A stretch of DNA of 33,543 nt, from contig SMOI01000007.1 in assembly GCA_008000375.1 (NCBI GenBank), positions 231,822 to 265,364 of the forward strand, given 5' to 3'. Every line of letters begins with the position of its first letter. Within the stretch, counting starts at the first letter, position 1. The notes under the pieces are model-generated. The model did not search any database and was not told the DNA's origin. It worked only from the letters and a program-made list of their open reading frames with translations. Shown piece by piece: positions 12,101-22,140 of the stretch. Made by a program: the position numbers and the translations under genes. Source of the stretch: Poteriospumella lacustris. Lineage: Eukaryota > Sar > Chrysophyceae > Chromulinales > Dinobryaceae.

Positions 12101-15100
12101 ACACGAAATTGACGGACACGGTCAGGGACAGAGAAGGGCTATTGTCCAACTGAATCCAGATCGAGTTGCGTTGTTGTCGGTTCAGCAATGACGTCGTACT
12201 TTCATCCTGCAGTGAACTGAGTCGGTTGGGAATCGGCGGCAAGATCAAGGTCCTGGGAGTCGATGACCCAAAGCCAATGTCCTTGCAGCAGGCCGTGGTC
12301 GCATTGAATTCATTGCGACGAACAGCCACGTCCTCCGTCATGATCCCCAGGGAGTTACTCACTGCACAGACCACGGTGTACGTTGTCAATGGAATCAATC
12401 GAGGGACATCCACGAAGCTGGTTTCTTGTCCAACCGCGTAGGATACAACAACGCCACGCGCAAACGCCAACGAGGCCAACGGCGTCGTCGGCGACTTCGT
12501 AGCGATCACAGCGGCCGATAACGCGGCACATCCTACCTTGCCTGAGAACTCGGGCGCACTCGCAAACGACACCTGAATCCCCAAACTTGACCGACTCGAC
12601 GACAACAGACGCGGGACAATTGTGGGGACGATTCTCGCTTTGTCCCCCGTGGGTTGCGCAGTTGGCTGCACCGACGGTTGGCGTGTTGGTTGCGAGGATG
12701 GTTGGCTGGACGGCTGACACGATGGCTGGGAAGTGGGGAAGGGTGAATCGTACTTGAACACCGCGTGTGACGAAAAGGACGAATTCACCACTTCAGCCAC
12801 GCGCATCAAGTCCACGCCCAGCCTGGACGCCCGACGTTGAATCGCACTGGTGACGTTGTGGTTGCGCACGTAAATGCCATACTCCCGATCCAAATATATC
12901 GTTCCAAAGGTATCGTTGTAGAATCGATCAATACGCATCTCCAGATGCTGCACCACCGAGAACAGCGACGCACTCATGTTGTGCGCCGCAACAATTTCCA
13001 TGGATTCGACGTCGTGAACACTGGCGATGGAATACATCATTTGCTGGGAGATGTCCATCAAGATCGCCTTTGAGGATGGGGAGGACAAGAAGGCATCCAT
13101 CGAGATATTGCGAACCGTCTATATGAAGAGAGAGAACCATTAGAAAGAAACACGTTCGGAGCAAATGGCACAAAACAAGAACAGTCGCGCAAAACAAACG
13201 TACCTGAGTCAAGTTCAACGAAATCAGAGTGGTATAGGTCGTGATCGAGGGCTGCACCGATGGTTGGCCAGACGGCTGGGACGTAGGTTGTCGCGTCGGT
13301 TGTCGCGTTGGTTGACTGGACGGTTCCAATGATGGCTGCGTGCTGGGTTGACGACTCGGTTGAGAAGATGGGACACCCGAAGGCTGCATCGAGGGCTGTG
13401 TCGAAGGTTGACCACTGGGCGCACCCGTCGGCTGCGTCGATGGCTGCTTCGATGGTTGTGCACTTGGCACTCCTGAAGGTTGCACTGTCGGTTGACTTGA
13501 CGGCTGCGCAGATGGCTGCGCACTCGGCTCCCCACTAGGCTGGGCCGTAGGCTGCATTGTTGGTTGTGTGCTCGGCTGTCCAGTCGGTTGGCCGGAAGGT
13601 TGTTGCGTTGGTTGAGCCGACGGCACACCTGATGGCTGCATCGTTGGCCTTGAGGTGGGTTGTTGAGATGGCTGAGATGATGGCTGAGCTGAAGGTTGAG
13701 TGGTGGGTTGATCAGTGGGTTGCTGAGTTGGCTGACTCGATGGCTGGCAGCTGGGCTGCGCTGATGGCTGACGAGAAGGTTGACCGCTTGGCTGGCCTGT
13801 TGGTATACTGGTAGGTTGTCCACTGGGTTGAGTTGTTGGTTGAGTTGATGGCTGTAACGATGGCTGGCAAGTCGGTTGAGCTGTAGGAATCGAAGTGGGT
13901 TGTGCGGATGGTTGATTGGTTGGGCTGCCGCTTGGCTGCGAAGATGGCTGGGCAGAGGGTTGCTCCGATGGCTGCGCAGTTGGTGACCCGGATGGTTGAC
14001 AAGACGGTTGACAAGACGGTTGACTGGATGGTTGCCCACTTGGAGCTGAGGTTGGTTGCGACGAGGGTTGGTTCGTCGGTTGTGTGGAAGGTTGTGAGGA
14101 TGGTTGCGTGGATGGCTGCGAAGTGGGCTGCGTCGAAGGTTCGCCACTCGGTTGAGATGTCGGTTGAGCAGACGGTTGAATCGTTGGCTGACACGTTGGT
14201 GTAGCACTCGGTTGAGCAGACGGTTGCGAGCTGGGCTGCGACGAAGGTTGAGCAGATGGTTGTGCACTTGGTTGTACTGAGGGTTGGGTGGATGGTTCAC
14301 TTGTTGGCTGCGACGATGGCTGTGACGATGGCTGTGAGGTTGGTTGTGCAGATGGTACGGTGGACGGTTGTGCCGTTGGTTGCATCGAGGGTTGTCGCGA
14401 CGGTTGGCCAGAAGGCTGCACCGTCGGTTGATCAGTCGGCTGGGCCGAAGGCGCCGCCGATGGTTGAGCAGAAGGCTGCGACGAGGGCTGCGATGAAGGT
14501 TGGGACGAAGGAACAGCTGATGGCTGTCGTGAAGGTTGTGATGAGGGTTGTGATGAAGGCGAAGAACTTGGCTGGGCGGAAGGCTGTGACGAGGGCTGGC
14601 CGGTTGGTTGAGACGATGGTTGCGACGATGGTTGGTCAGTCGGCTGTGAGCTCGGCTGCGACGTCGGAACCGAGCTGGGCTGCGTCGAAGGTTGCATCGA
14701 TGGTTGCCCCGAAGGCTGGGCAGTCGGCTCCGCCGTAGGTTGGCTGGAAGGCTGACCGGTCGGCTGCATTGAAGGCTGCGACGAGGGCTGCGCCGAGGGC
14801 TGCGACGTAGGCCGACTTGAAGGCTGAACAGAGGGCTGCCTGGTCGGTTGGCTAGATGGTTGGCCGGTGGGAAAGGTCGATGGTTGTGACGTCGGCCGTG
14901 AGCTCGGCTGAGCGGTTGGTTGAGTTGAAGGCTGAGCTGTTGGTTGTGAGCTCGGCTGCATCGACGGCTGCGAGGTTGGGACAGAACTAGGCTGCATCGA
15001 CGGCTGTGCTGATGGTTGGCCCGAAGGTTGGGCGGATGGCTGCGTCGTAGGTTGTCCGGTAGGTTGTCCGGTTGGCTGCATTGAAGGTTGAGAGCTTGGC

Positions 15101-18100
15101 TGCGATGACGGTTGTGACGTTGGCTCCGACGTTGGTTGACTTGAAGGTTGGCTGCTCGGTTGGGAGGTTGGCTGGCTGGTAGGATTGGCGGACGGTTGTG
15201 ATGTTGGCTGTCCTGAGGGCTGCGATGAGGGCTGCGATGAGGGCTGCGACGATGGTTGGTCAGTCGGCTGCATCGACGGCTGCGAGGTTGGGACAGAACT
15301 AGGCTGCATCGACGGTTGTGTCGATGGTTGGCCTGAAGGCTGAGCGGACGGCTGCGTCGTAGGTTGTCCGGTAGGTTGTCCGGTCGGCTGCATTGAAGGT
15401 TGAGAGCTTGGCTGCGATGACGGTTGTGACGTTGGCTCCGACGTCGGTTGACTGGAGGGCTGCATTGTAGGTTGAATGGAAGGCTGACCGGTTGGAATAA
15501 TGGATGGTTGCGATGATGGTTGCGATGAAGGCTGCGCTGTAGGCACATCAGTCGGTTGACTGCTCGGTTGAGCTGATGGTCTTGAAGAAGGTTGCGAAGA
15601 CGGTTGACTCGTTGGCTGTGCTGATGGTTGTGAACTCGGTTGATTGGAAGGCCGTGCTGTCGGCTGCAGTGATGGCTGGTTCGAGGGTTGAGACGATGGA
15701 GCCGTAGATGGCTGAATGGACGGCTGAGAAGATGGTTGTGTTGACGGTCTTGAAGATGGCTGGAAAGACGGTTGACTCGTCGGTTGACTCGTAGGGCAAT
15801 TTGACGGCTGCGAGGTGGGTTGATTGGATGGTTGCATAGTCGGTTGGACTGATGGAACTGTTGATGGTTGATTGGACGGTTGACCGGTAGGACGAGAAGA
15901 CGGTTGCGATGAAGGTTGTCTCGTTGGTTGCCGCGTTGGTTGAGTCGATGGTTGAGTCGATGGTTGAGAGGAAGGTTGCTGAGATGGCTGACTCGTCGGG
16001 TTCGCCGACGGCTGCGACGTGGGTTGCATTGATGGTTGAGAAGTTGGTTGTACCGTAGGCTCACGTGTTGGTTGTCTGGAAGGCTGGGATGTCGGTTGAT
16101 TCGTTGGCTGCGCAGTCGGTTGAAACGTCGGCTGGCTGGTAGGTTGACCACTGGGAGTGAAGGTGGGTTGCATGGATGGCTGAGATGAAGGCTGGTTGGT
16201 AGGTTGGGCGCTAGGCTGAGAGGATGGTTGGGTAGTCGGTTGACTTGATGGCGAGGAAGTGGGTTGCACGGTGGGATTCGCACTAGGCTGTGACGTCGGT
16301 TGAGATGAAGGTTGAACCGATGGCTGGGTGCTTGGACTTTCGGTTGGTTGGCTGGATGGTCGGGAGGTGGGTTGGCCGCTTGGATGCGACGAAGGTTGTG
16401 ATGACGGCTGCGTTGACGGAACTGTCGATGGCTGCCCCGATGGTTGGCATGTCGGTGTCGATGTAGGCTGCGCCGTTGGTGAGCAGCTCGGTTGGCTTGA
16501 TGGTTGTTTCGACGGCTTCGAAGATGGTTGAGAGCTTGGGTTGAATGTCGGTTGTCCGGTTGGCTGCTTCGAAGGTCGAGCAGAAGGTTGCGATGATGGT
16601 TGCCCCGAAGGTGATCCGAATGGCTGGGCCGTTGGAAAAGCTGATGGCTGAATGGAAGGTTGAGACGATGGTTTCGAAGAGGGTTGGGATGTTGGCCGAC
16701 TGGAAGGTTGTCGTGTCGGTTGAGATGATGGTCTAGAGGTTGGTTGAGAGGTGGGCCGCCGGGAAGGAGCATTTGTTGGCTGGGATGTTGGTAAGGATGA
16801 TGGTTGAGAAGACGGTTGGGCGGAAGGAGCGAAAGTCGGTTGAGATGACGGTGAAGAGGTTGGGAATGAACTGGGCTGGCCAGACGGGATTTGCGATGTT
16901 GGCTTCTGTGTTGGCTGCGATGACGGCTGCTTCGATGGCGACGAACTTGGTTGAGACGATGGGAACGAACTTGGCAAGAGCGTTGGCTGTCCCGACGGAC
17001 GTCGTGTTGGTTGAGTTGATGGTACCGCAGACGGTTGAGCGGTGGGTTGCTGAGAGGGAGCGCTGGTCGGTTCACCTTGAGGTTGCATGGTTGGTTGCGT
17101 GGTTGGTTGGGATGAAGGAAACCCCGTTGGCCTTTGTGTTGGTTGAGCCGAAGGTCGACTCGTTGGCTGCCAGGTTGGGGACCCAGTAGGTTGTCCCGTC
17201 GGTTGTCGTGATGGCCGATTGGTCGGTTGCCTTGTCGGGGAACTTGTCGGTAAAATGGTGGGTTGTCTAGTGGGCTCCCCGCTCGGTTGACTGGTCGGTT
17301 GCCGTGTCGGAGCATGACTCGGCTGTGATGTCGGTTGGCTTGTCGGTTGATGAGAAGGTTGAGAAGTCGGGGAGACCGATGGTTGAGCCGAGGGAACTCT
17401 TGATGGTTGCTCAGTGGGCTGGCCCGTTGGTCTCAGGCTTGGTTGCGACGAGGGTTGCATCGTTGGCCTAACGCTCGGCTGCGAAGTCGGTTGGCTTGTT
17501 GGTTGATGAGAAGGTTGAGAAGTCGGGGAGACCGATGGTTGACTTGAAGGAACTTCAGAAGGCTGCGTCGAAGGCTGACTCGAAGGGCTCGTGCTCGGTT
17601 GAGTTGTCGGTTGTCCTGTTGGTCTATGGCTGGGTTGTGATGATGGGCGACTGGTTGGTTGACCAGACGGCTGCGAAGTCGGGGAGATCGATGGCTGAGC
17701 CGAAGGAGCTCCTGAAGGTTGTTGCGTGGGTTGGACAGTAGGACTCGCGCTTGGCTGTGATGATGGCTGCCGGGTTGGGGCATGACTTGGCTGCGATGAT
17801 GGGCGACTTGTCGGTTGAGTTGACGGTTGCGCTGTCGGGGAGACCGATGGTTGAGCCGAAGGAGCTCCTGAAGGTTGCTCAGTAGGCTGACTCGTAGGTC
17901 TTCTGCTTGGTTGTGTTGTAGGTTGGTGCGAAGGCGAGCTGCTTGGCTGGGAGGATGGCCGAGAACTCGGCTGTGTACTTGGGTGGCCCGATGGGATTCG
18001 TGATGGCTGACCAGAAGGGCTGCTGGTCGGCTGACTCGACGGCTGCATCGATGGTGCACCAGACGGCTGCATCGATGGTTGGCTCGTCGGTGAGCTGTTT

Positions 18101-21100
18101 GGTTGCGAGCTTGGTTGACGTGACGGTTGACCCGTTGGGTGAATTGATGGTACAAGAGTCGGTTGTGATGAAGGGCGACCAGATGGCTGCGAGGTTGGCT
18201 GGGTGGACGGCTTGATGGTGGGTCGAATGGATGGCTGTCCAGTTGGACTGGAGACTGGCTGCAATGTTGGTCGACACGTTGGTTGAGTCGATGGACTCCC
18301 AGTCGGCTGCGAAGATGGCTGCACCGATGGCTGACTCGTTGGTCGACTAATCGGCTGCTGAGACGGTGAAGCTGACGGCTGCGATGTCGGCGGTCGTGAT
18401 GGTGTGCTTGTAGGAGCGGGTATAGGTCGATTGGTTGGTGCCCCTACAGGCTGTTTGGTCGGTTGAGTTGACGGCTGCGACGATGGAGCAGACGTTGGCT
18501 GGCACGTCGGTTGTCGAGTTGGTCTAATTGTTGGTCGCAGTGACGGCTGGGTACTCGGCGAACTGCTTGGTTGCGAGCTCGGTTGACGCGATGGCTGACC
18601 CGATGGGTGCACCGATGGTACAAGAGTCGGTTGCGATGTTGGGTGGCCAAATGGCTGCGACGTCGGCTGGGCGGACGGCCTGATGGTGGGTCGAATGGTT
18701 GGCTGTCCAGTGGGTTGCGACGAAGGGAATCGTGTTGGTTTCAACGATGGTTGTGACGACGGGTAGCTTGAAGGCTTCAGCGTTGGTTGTCGCGATGGTT
18801 GACTCGACGGCTGTGAGCTTGGATGCAACGTGGGTCGCAACGTCGGTTGACCAGACGGACGACTTGAAGGTTGCGATGATGGGGGTGACGTCGGTGGGAT
18901 GACAGGCTTCTGCGTTGGTGAAGCGATCGGTTGGCTGCTGGGCTGCATGGATGGCTGCGACGATGGTTGTCGTGAGGGGCGCGCAGAAGGTGCCCTGGTG
19001 GGCACCATCGAAGGACGACTGGTCGGTTGACCCGTGGGAGAACGAGAAGGCGATGCAGTTGGCTGTGTACTGGGACGACTGGATGGCTGCCGTGTGGGAG
19101 ACGACGTGGGGAAACCTGTTGGCGACTGCGTTGGAGCCGGATGCAAGAAGAATCCATTGCCGTAGTAGTCTCCCGCTAAGGCTAAATTGCTCTGGTACGC
19201 CCCCAAACAAGTGATGGGTTGCCCGCGAGAAGGTTCTCCAGTAAAATCCCAGGTTTTCCCGCCATTCTTTGTGACGTAAATGGACCCACCAAAACTACCA
19301 ATGAATACCAACGCTGAATTCACCACTGATAACGCATGGGGCGTCAACGAGGTGATGGTGGTGGAGTTGGCCGTGAACACCGTCAGCGTCGTTGTGGAGG
19401 AGAAGCCGTTGGTTGTCTTGAACACCACATTGTTTGCACCGTACACATACATGATGGATGCACTGGCGGCTTGAATGTCATACAGGGATTGAGAAGTGGG
19501 AGAGGTAACGCTGGACCAATCCGTGCCACTGTTGGCACTGTAATACATCGTTCCACTGTCCCCGACCACGTACACATCGACACCATTGACGGTACACGCG
19601 TCACGCAGGGTCGTTGTCCCAACGCGAAGCTCTTCCCCAGTCATAAACCCATCCGTTGTAGTCAAACGATACACATATCCTACATTTCCCACCGCAAATG
19701 CCACACCATTGCTACCTACGGTCACTCCATTCATAGCGGCGCCTAAGTTGGTGGTGGATGCATTCCACGATACACCGAAATCGGACGATACCAACACGGA
19801 ACTGGTAATGCTGGAGGCGACGAAGTATGTTTTCGTGGAAGAACTGTCGTAGTACATGGCCACGTCAGAGAAGACGTTGCTCGAGAAAGTGTCAACACGC
19901 CACGATACGCCACTGTCGTTGGATGTGACCGTATAACCGATCGTCAAGCGCCTACCCACCATCATCACTTTGTAGTCGTTCTCCCACACCACACCGAGGA
20001 AGATTGTATCTTCTGGGGCGTGATCATCTTTCTGCCACTCTCCGTACGCAACATAACTGGTGGGAGCAGAGGTAGGCTGAGCTACGTCTTGCACGAGCAT
20101 CATCTCCTCCTCAACCGCATGCAAACTGCGAGTGATTGGACTGCGGGATAGTTGCTCAATGGCCATTATGTTCCGCGGTGTTGTGGCGACCAAATACGTA
20201 GAGTCGACAGCAAACAAGGAATATACCACTGCACCCAATGATGCGATTTGTGACCAGGAGAGGCCACCATCATGGGACGAGAAGACCCTGCCACTGCTGC
20301 CGGCGACGAACACGTCGCGGTCTCCACTGGTCGCTATCGAATTGTATTGAATCGTTTCGTTTTGTGAATGGCCACCGAACGCGTATAGTCGTGTCCATGA
20401 TTTGCCACCATCGATCGTTTTGGCGACAAATGAATATTCGCCAGCTGCATACGCGGTGAGCACATCGCTGTGCACGACGCAGAACACATCTCCTGGGGCC
20501 AGAAGGGGTGCTCGTTGCCATGAATATCCACTGTCATCGGTCCAAAGCAGCTTACCATTACTGGTACCATGAATTACGTGAAATCCATCGATGGTGCTGA
20601 TATCGTAGATTGTTTCGTGGTGATCGGCGTTTAAGTCTTGCCAGTACTCGAATGCGCTACCGAGATCGGTCTTGAATATGACGCCTCTGCATCCAGCAAT
20701 AAACAGATCCCCATTGCCACCAATCGCTAAACTGTAAATGGGTGATGGTAGTTCTAATAATATTGACCAGCTGCTGCCATTGTTGACAGAGGTGACCAAT
20801 TTGCCAAGGTCGTCGGCAGCAAACAGGGTTTCAACCCCATTGATCTGTGCCGATTTCAAGGCGAATATTGATGAAAGGGGAACATTGAAGGCCTTTTGTG
20901 TCCATTTTGGTGCTGTTGTTGCTTCCGTTGGCAAGTCGCTTCGGAAAAGAAGGCCTCCGTAATGGCCACCAGCTGTGAAAATATGGGAAGTTGTCGTCGT
21001 GGTGACAAGCATTGGGGACTTTGTGTCCTTCAATGACCGAACACCCCACGAAGGAATGAGACTGTCGTTCGTCTTGTCAATGAGCTCCGAATATACTATT

Positions 21101-21168
21101 TCTCCGCTGGACCATAGACAGGCCCATAGCAGAAACAGCAGGAGCTGAATCAAATTATAACGCGACAT
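1..21168 (-). CDS. Giant cell-surface protein: Asp-box domain, QPS/QPT stalk, REJ-like module, multiple membrane segments (3' end outside window)
   Basis: This looks like a very large receptor or adhesin of the plasma membrane or flagellar surface. Exon 1 is 21168-13204 and ends CAG|GTACGT. The intron is 13203-13119 and ends ATATAG. Exon 2 runs from 13118 to position 1 without a stop. The intron is phase 0, and QPS/QPT repeats resume in the spliced frame, which confirms the join. I checked the exon 2 frame at 9314, 5720, 4412 and 5. At least 7027 residues are encoded. Order: signal peptide (about 1-22), eight Asp boxes (127-640), stalk (about 678-2640), short repeat island (about 2781-2813), REJ-like module with FDASASYD at 3452, EGF-like cysteines (4071-4114), first membrane segment at about 4715, six more to about 5965, then a tail of more than 1000 residues. 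The start ATG follows an AAAAAACC context, and the hydrophobic N-terminus supports it. I recognise no named orthologue. Ligand and function are unknown; hidden introns in the low-complexity 3' part cannot be excluded. Confidence 0.85.
3190..6950 (-). other. Membrane region of the giant protein: about seven hydrophobic segments
   Basis: Hydrophobic stretches of about 20 residues lie near nt 6941-6878, 6305-6246, 6086-6003, 4196-4101, 4090-3990, 3410-3340 and 3255-3190. These correspond to residues of roughly 4715, 4927, 5000, 5630, 5665, 5892 and 5944 onward. Between the second and third is a short loop with three cysteines and a C-R-W ending. Between the third and fourth is a long hydrophilic loop holding an Asp/Ser/Glu run (about 5208-5287), Lys/Ala-rich sequence and a His5 run. 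The layout recalls polycystin-1-like receptors, but I could not identify a PLAT domain or a GPS motif. Confidence 0.65.
8740..9340 (-). other. Cysteine-rich region with EGF-like motif in the giant protein
   Basis: Between about 9340 and 8740 the spliced frame is rich in cysteine. First comes a C-x5-C-G-x-C-x2-G-Y motif, then an EGF-like module at residues 4071-4114 with the pattern C-S-G-R-G-Q-C, C-Y-C-P-P-S-Y-R-G-x2-C. This is the usual compact EGF form of extracellular proteins. It sits between the REJ-like module and the membrane region. Confidence 0.65.
9600..11890 (-). other. REJ-like extracellular module of the giant protein
   Basis: Residues about 3065-3830 resemble the receptor-for-egg-jelly module of polycystin-1-like proteins. 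The clearest parts are F-D-A-S-A-S-Y-D-R-D at 3452-3461, followed by L-Q-Y-A-W-T-C ending at Cys3474, which matches the conserved LDAS.SYDPD...L.Y.WxC pattern of that family. It is preceded by Ig/TIG-like strands and many N-x-S/T sites. A profile search was not possible, so the domain edges are approximate. A basic R-R-R-L site lies at 3559-3562. Confidence 0.6.
12645..12741 (-). repeat. Short second QPS/QPT island in exon 2
   Basis: Coding residues about 2781-2813 read T-S-Q-P-S-C-Q-P-S-S-Q-P and continue with five more QP units. This island is separated from the main stalk by about 125 coding residues of non-repetitive, N-glycosylation-site-containing sequence and by the intron. It carries a cysteine within a repeat unit. 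It is good evidence that exon 2 belongs to the same protein as exon 1. Confidence 0.9.
13119..13203 (-). other. Intron of the giant gene (85 nt, phase 0)
   Basis: On the minus strand the donor reads CTCAG|GTACGT and the acceptor CTTCATATAG|ACGG, with a pyrimidine-rich stretch before the acceptor. Reading through instead gives about 90 unconvincing residues and a stop at 12928. Splicing joins two long open frames in phase. It lies just after the end of the main stalk. Confidence 0.85.
14654..15450 (-). repeat. Large stalk block duplication, about 300-312 nt period, three copies
   Basis: A segment of about 186 nt beginning at 14954 recurs nearly identically at 15266, offset 312 nt (26 units). 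Both contain GAGGTTGGGACAGAACTAGG and encode the motif S-S-V-P-T-S. A more diverged third copy starts at 14654, offset 300 nt (25 units). The high similarity of the 312-nt pair suggests a recent duplication. Confidence 0.8.
17366..17989 (-). repeat. Higher-order repeat inside the stalk: four copies of a 156-nt (13-unit, 52-residue) block
   Basis: The plus-strand word GTCGGGGAGA occurs at 17366, 17522, 17678 and 17834, exactly 156 nt apart each time, and is followed by similar but diverged sequence. In protein the word corresponds to the repeated S-V/I-S-P-T segment. The two right-hand copies share longer stretches, such as GAGCCGAAGGAGCTCCTGAA. This is a second level of repetition over the 12-nt unit and indicates block duplication. 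Confidence 0.85.
18136..18728 (-). repeat. Pair of related stalk blocks 468 nt apart
   Basis: The plus-strand word GATGGTACAAGAGTCGGTTG occurs at 18146 and 18614. Each is followed by about 100 nt of similar sequence encoding I-R-P-T and L-V-P-S units in the same order. The 468-nt offset equals 39 tetrapeptide units and also three 156-nt blocks, which hints at a shared duplication register with the neighbouring 156-nt array. Confidence 0.75.
19144..21168 (-). other. N-terminal signal peptide and Asp-box (BNR/sortilin/Ycf48-type) domain of the giant protein
   Basis: Residues 1-22 are a basic start followed by a Leu-rich hydrophobic stretch, as expected for a signal peptide. Residues 30-676 contain eight motifs of the form S/T-x-D/N-x-G-x-S/T-W, at 127 (SVNNGSSW), 210 (TDDSGYSW), 251 (TIDGGKSW), 298 (SHDGGLSW), 416 (SNDSGVSW), 461 (SSDFGVSW), 544 (SANSGTDW) and 633 (TKNGGKTW). 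Asp boxes are beta-hairpin motifs of propeller blades in sialidases, sortilin/Vps10 and Ycf48-like proteins, so one or two extracellular propellers are likely. No sialidase active site is apparent. The DNA is visibly more AT-rich here than the rest of the gene. Confidence 0.8.
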
Positions 21169-22140
21169 GGTTTTTTCATAAGGGCATTTTCAGCGACGTT
21201 ATTCAACTTCTTTGATAAATCCAATGGGTAGTCTTCGTAAAGCAAAATATCTCGAAACTGAATTTACACTTCGTCAGCTGTTGCGTGGACCTTCTGTAGA
21301 TTTTTTCGGTACTCGGCGTCGATGTGAACTCTCCGCCCAGGCTCTATGAACGATTGAACCGAGAAAAAATCCAGGAAAAGACACTTATTGAAAAGAATCC
21401 AACGCCTAGATGATCAATCCAGTTGACTGTGAAATACATATGTGGAATAGTCATGCTCTCGACGATTTTCTTGCTCGTCATTCGAAGTTACCAAAATTCC
21501 GATGACTTGGGCCTGTGTGTGCGCGTGGCGGTTGAGCGCGTTTCGTTTCTGGGTCCATCAGTCCAAAAAGTCGGTTATCCGCAATAGTCGAAGATACACG
21601 AGTTTCTCAAAAATTCTTTCCGGTGCCCTTCATCAGTTTTGGACGACGATGGTCTGTATATCAACACAATTGATATCGAAATGGGGTCGTATATTCCTCA
21701 TCACATTTCTATTAGCACTCAAGAGTGATATCTAAAATTCCCACATCCATGGTTCTCGAAGATGTACAGTACTTCATACCGTTGAGTTCAAAGCGACCTC
21801 CAACAGTCACCTGTACCTGTTTGGGCTGGCGCTCTTCGTCTGCCTGCTGCTGCTGCTTCCGAGAAAACTTTGGAAAAATATTCCATCCAACGTAGAAATA
21901 TGTATTATATGCAATGTGAACATTTTCCGGCGTAAGCCACCGAAATGCTCAAAATTAATTCAAAACTTTTGATACACTACAGCGTCGGCAGTAGCATCGA
22001 CGCGACGTAAAACACAAAACGCCACGTGGCACTTCTACGTTGATAGCCATCAAAAACGGTAAACACATTCATGAACAAACGCAAGAATAATGAGGTGGCT
22101 TCGCATGGGAAGCCATGTGCATCTCGGTGGCTCCATTCGC
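21169..22140. other. Intergenic region upstream of the giant gene
   Basis: These 972 nt lie between the stop of the glycosyltransferase gene and the start codon of the giant gene, both on the minus strand. It should hold the 3' UTR of the former and the promoter and 5' UTR of the latter. The sequence is clearly more AT-rich than the coding regions. I see no convincing gene, tRNA, repeat or named promoter element. Confidence 0.6.

Larger units (their letters stand above)
13243..19143 (-). repeat. 12-nt coding minisatellite: tetrapeptide [ST]xQP stalk, about 490 units
   Basis: On the coding strand almost every 12 nt encode a tetrapeptide such as SSQP, TSQP, TGQP or SRPS-type variants, giving about 1960 residues of alternating QPS and QPT. 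The plus strand therefore shows endless GGTTG/GGCTG words separated by 7 nt. The Gln-Pro core is strongly kept while the intervening residue varies (S, T, A, G, M, R, N, H, V). Some units replace Q with R, V, A, K, S, E, F or L, mostly toward the N-terminal end. No stop or frame break was seen. Ser/Thr/Pro richness suggests an extended, O-glycosylated polyproline-II-like stalk (inference). Confidence 0.95.

Noticed and set aside
12928-13118. Unspliced C-terminus of exon 1 ending at 12928
   Set aside because: It reads through a good GT-AG intron into unconvincing sequence, whereas splicing restores a frame that contains further QPS repeats.
13224-17315. A second very long open frame on the minus strand (1363 codons, rich in Asn, Arg, His, Leu)
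   Set aside because: It overlaps the QPS/QPT frame. A 12-nt repeat with few T-A-starting words stays open in other frames too, and its translation has no recognisable domain.
13243-19143. CRISPR array or satellite DNA as an explanation for the regular repeats
   Set aside because: There are no unique spacers between identical repeats. The 12-nt period keeps one coding frame with a Gln-Pro core throughout, so it is protein-coding.
21502-21735. 77-codon plus-strand open frame in the intergenic region
   Set aside because: No domain, no strong start context and no splice partners; length is within chance for this region.
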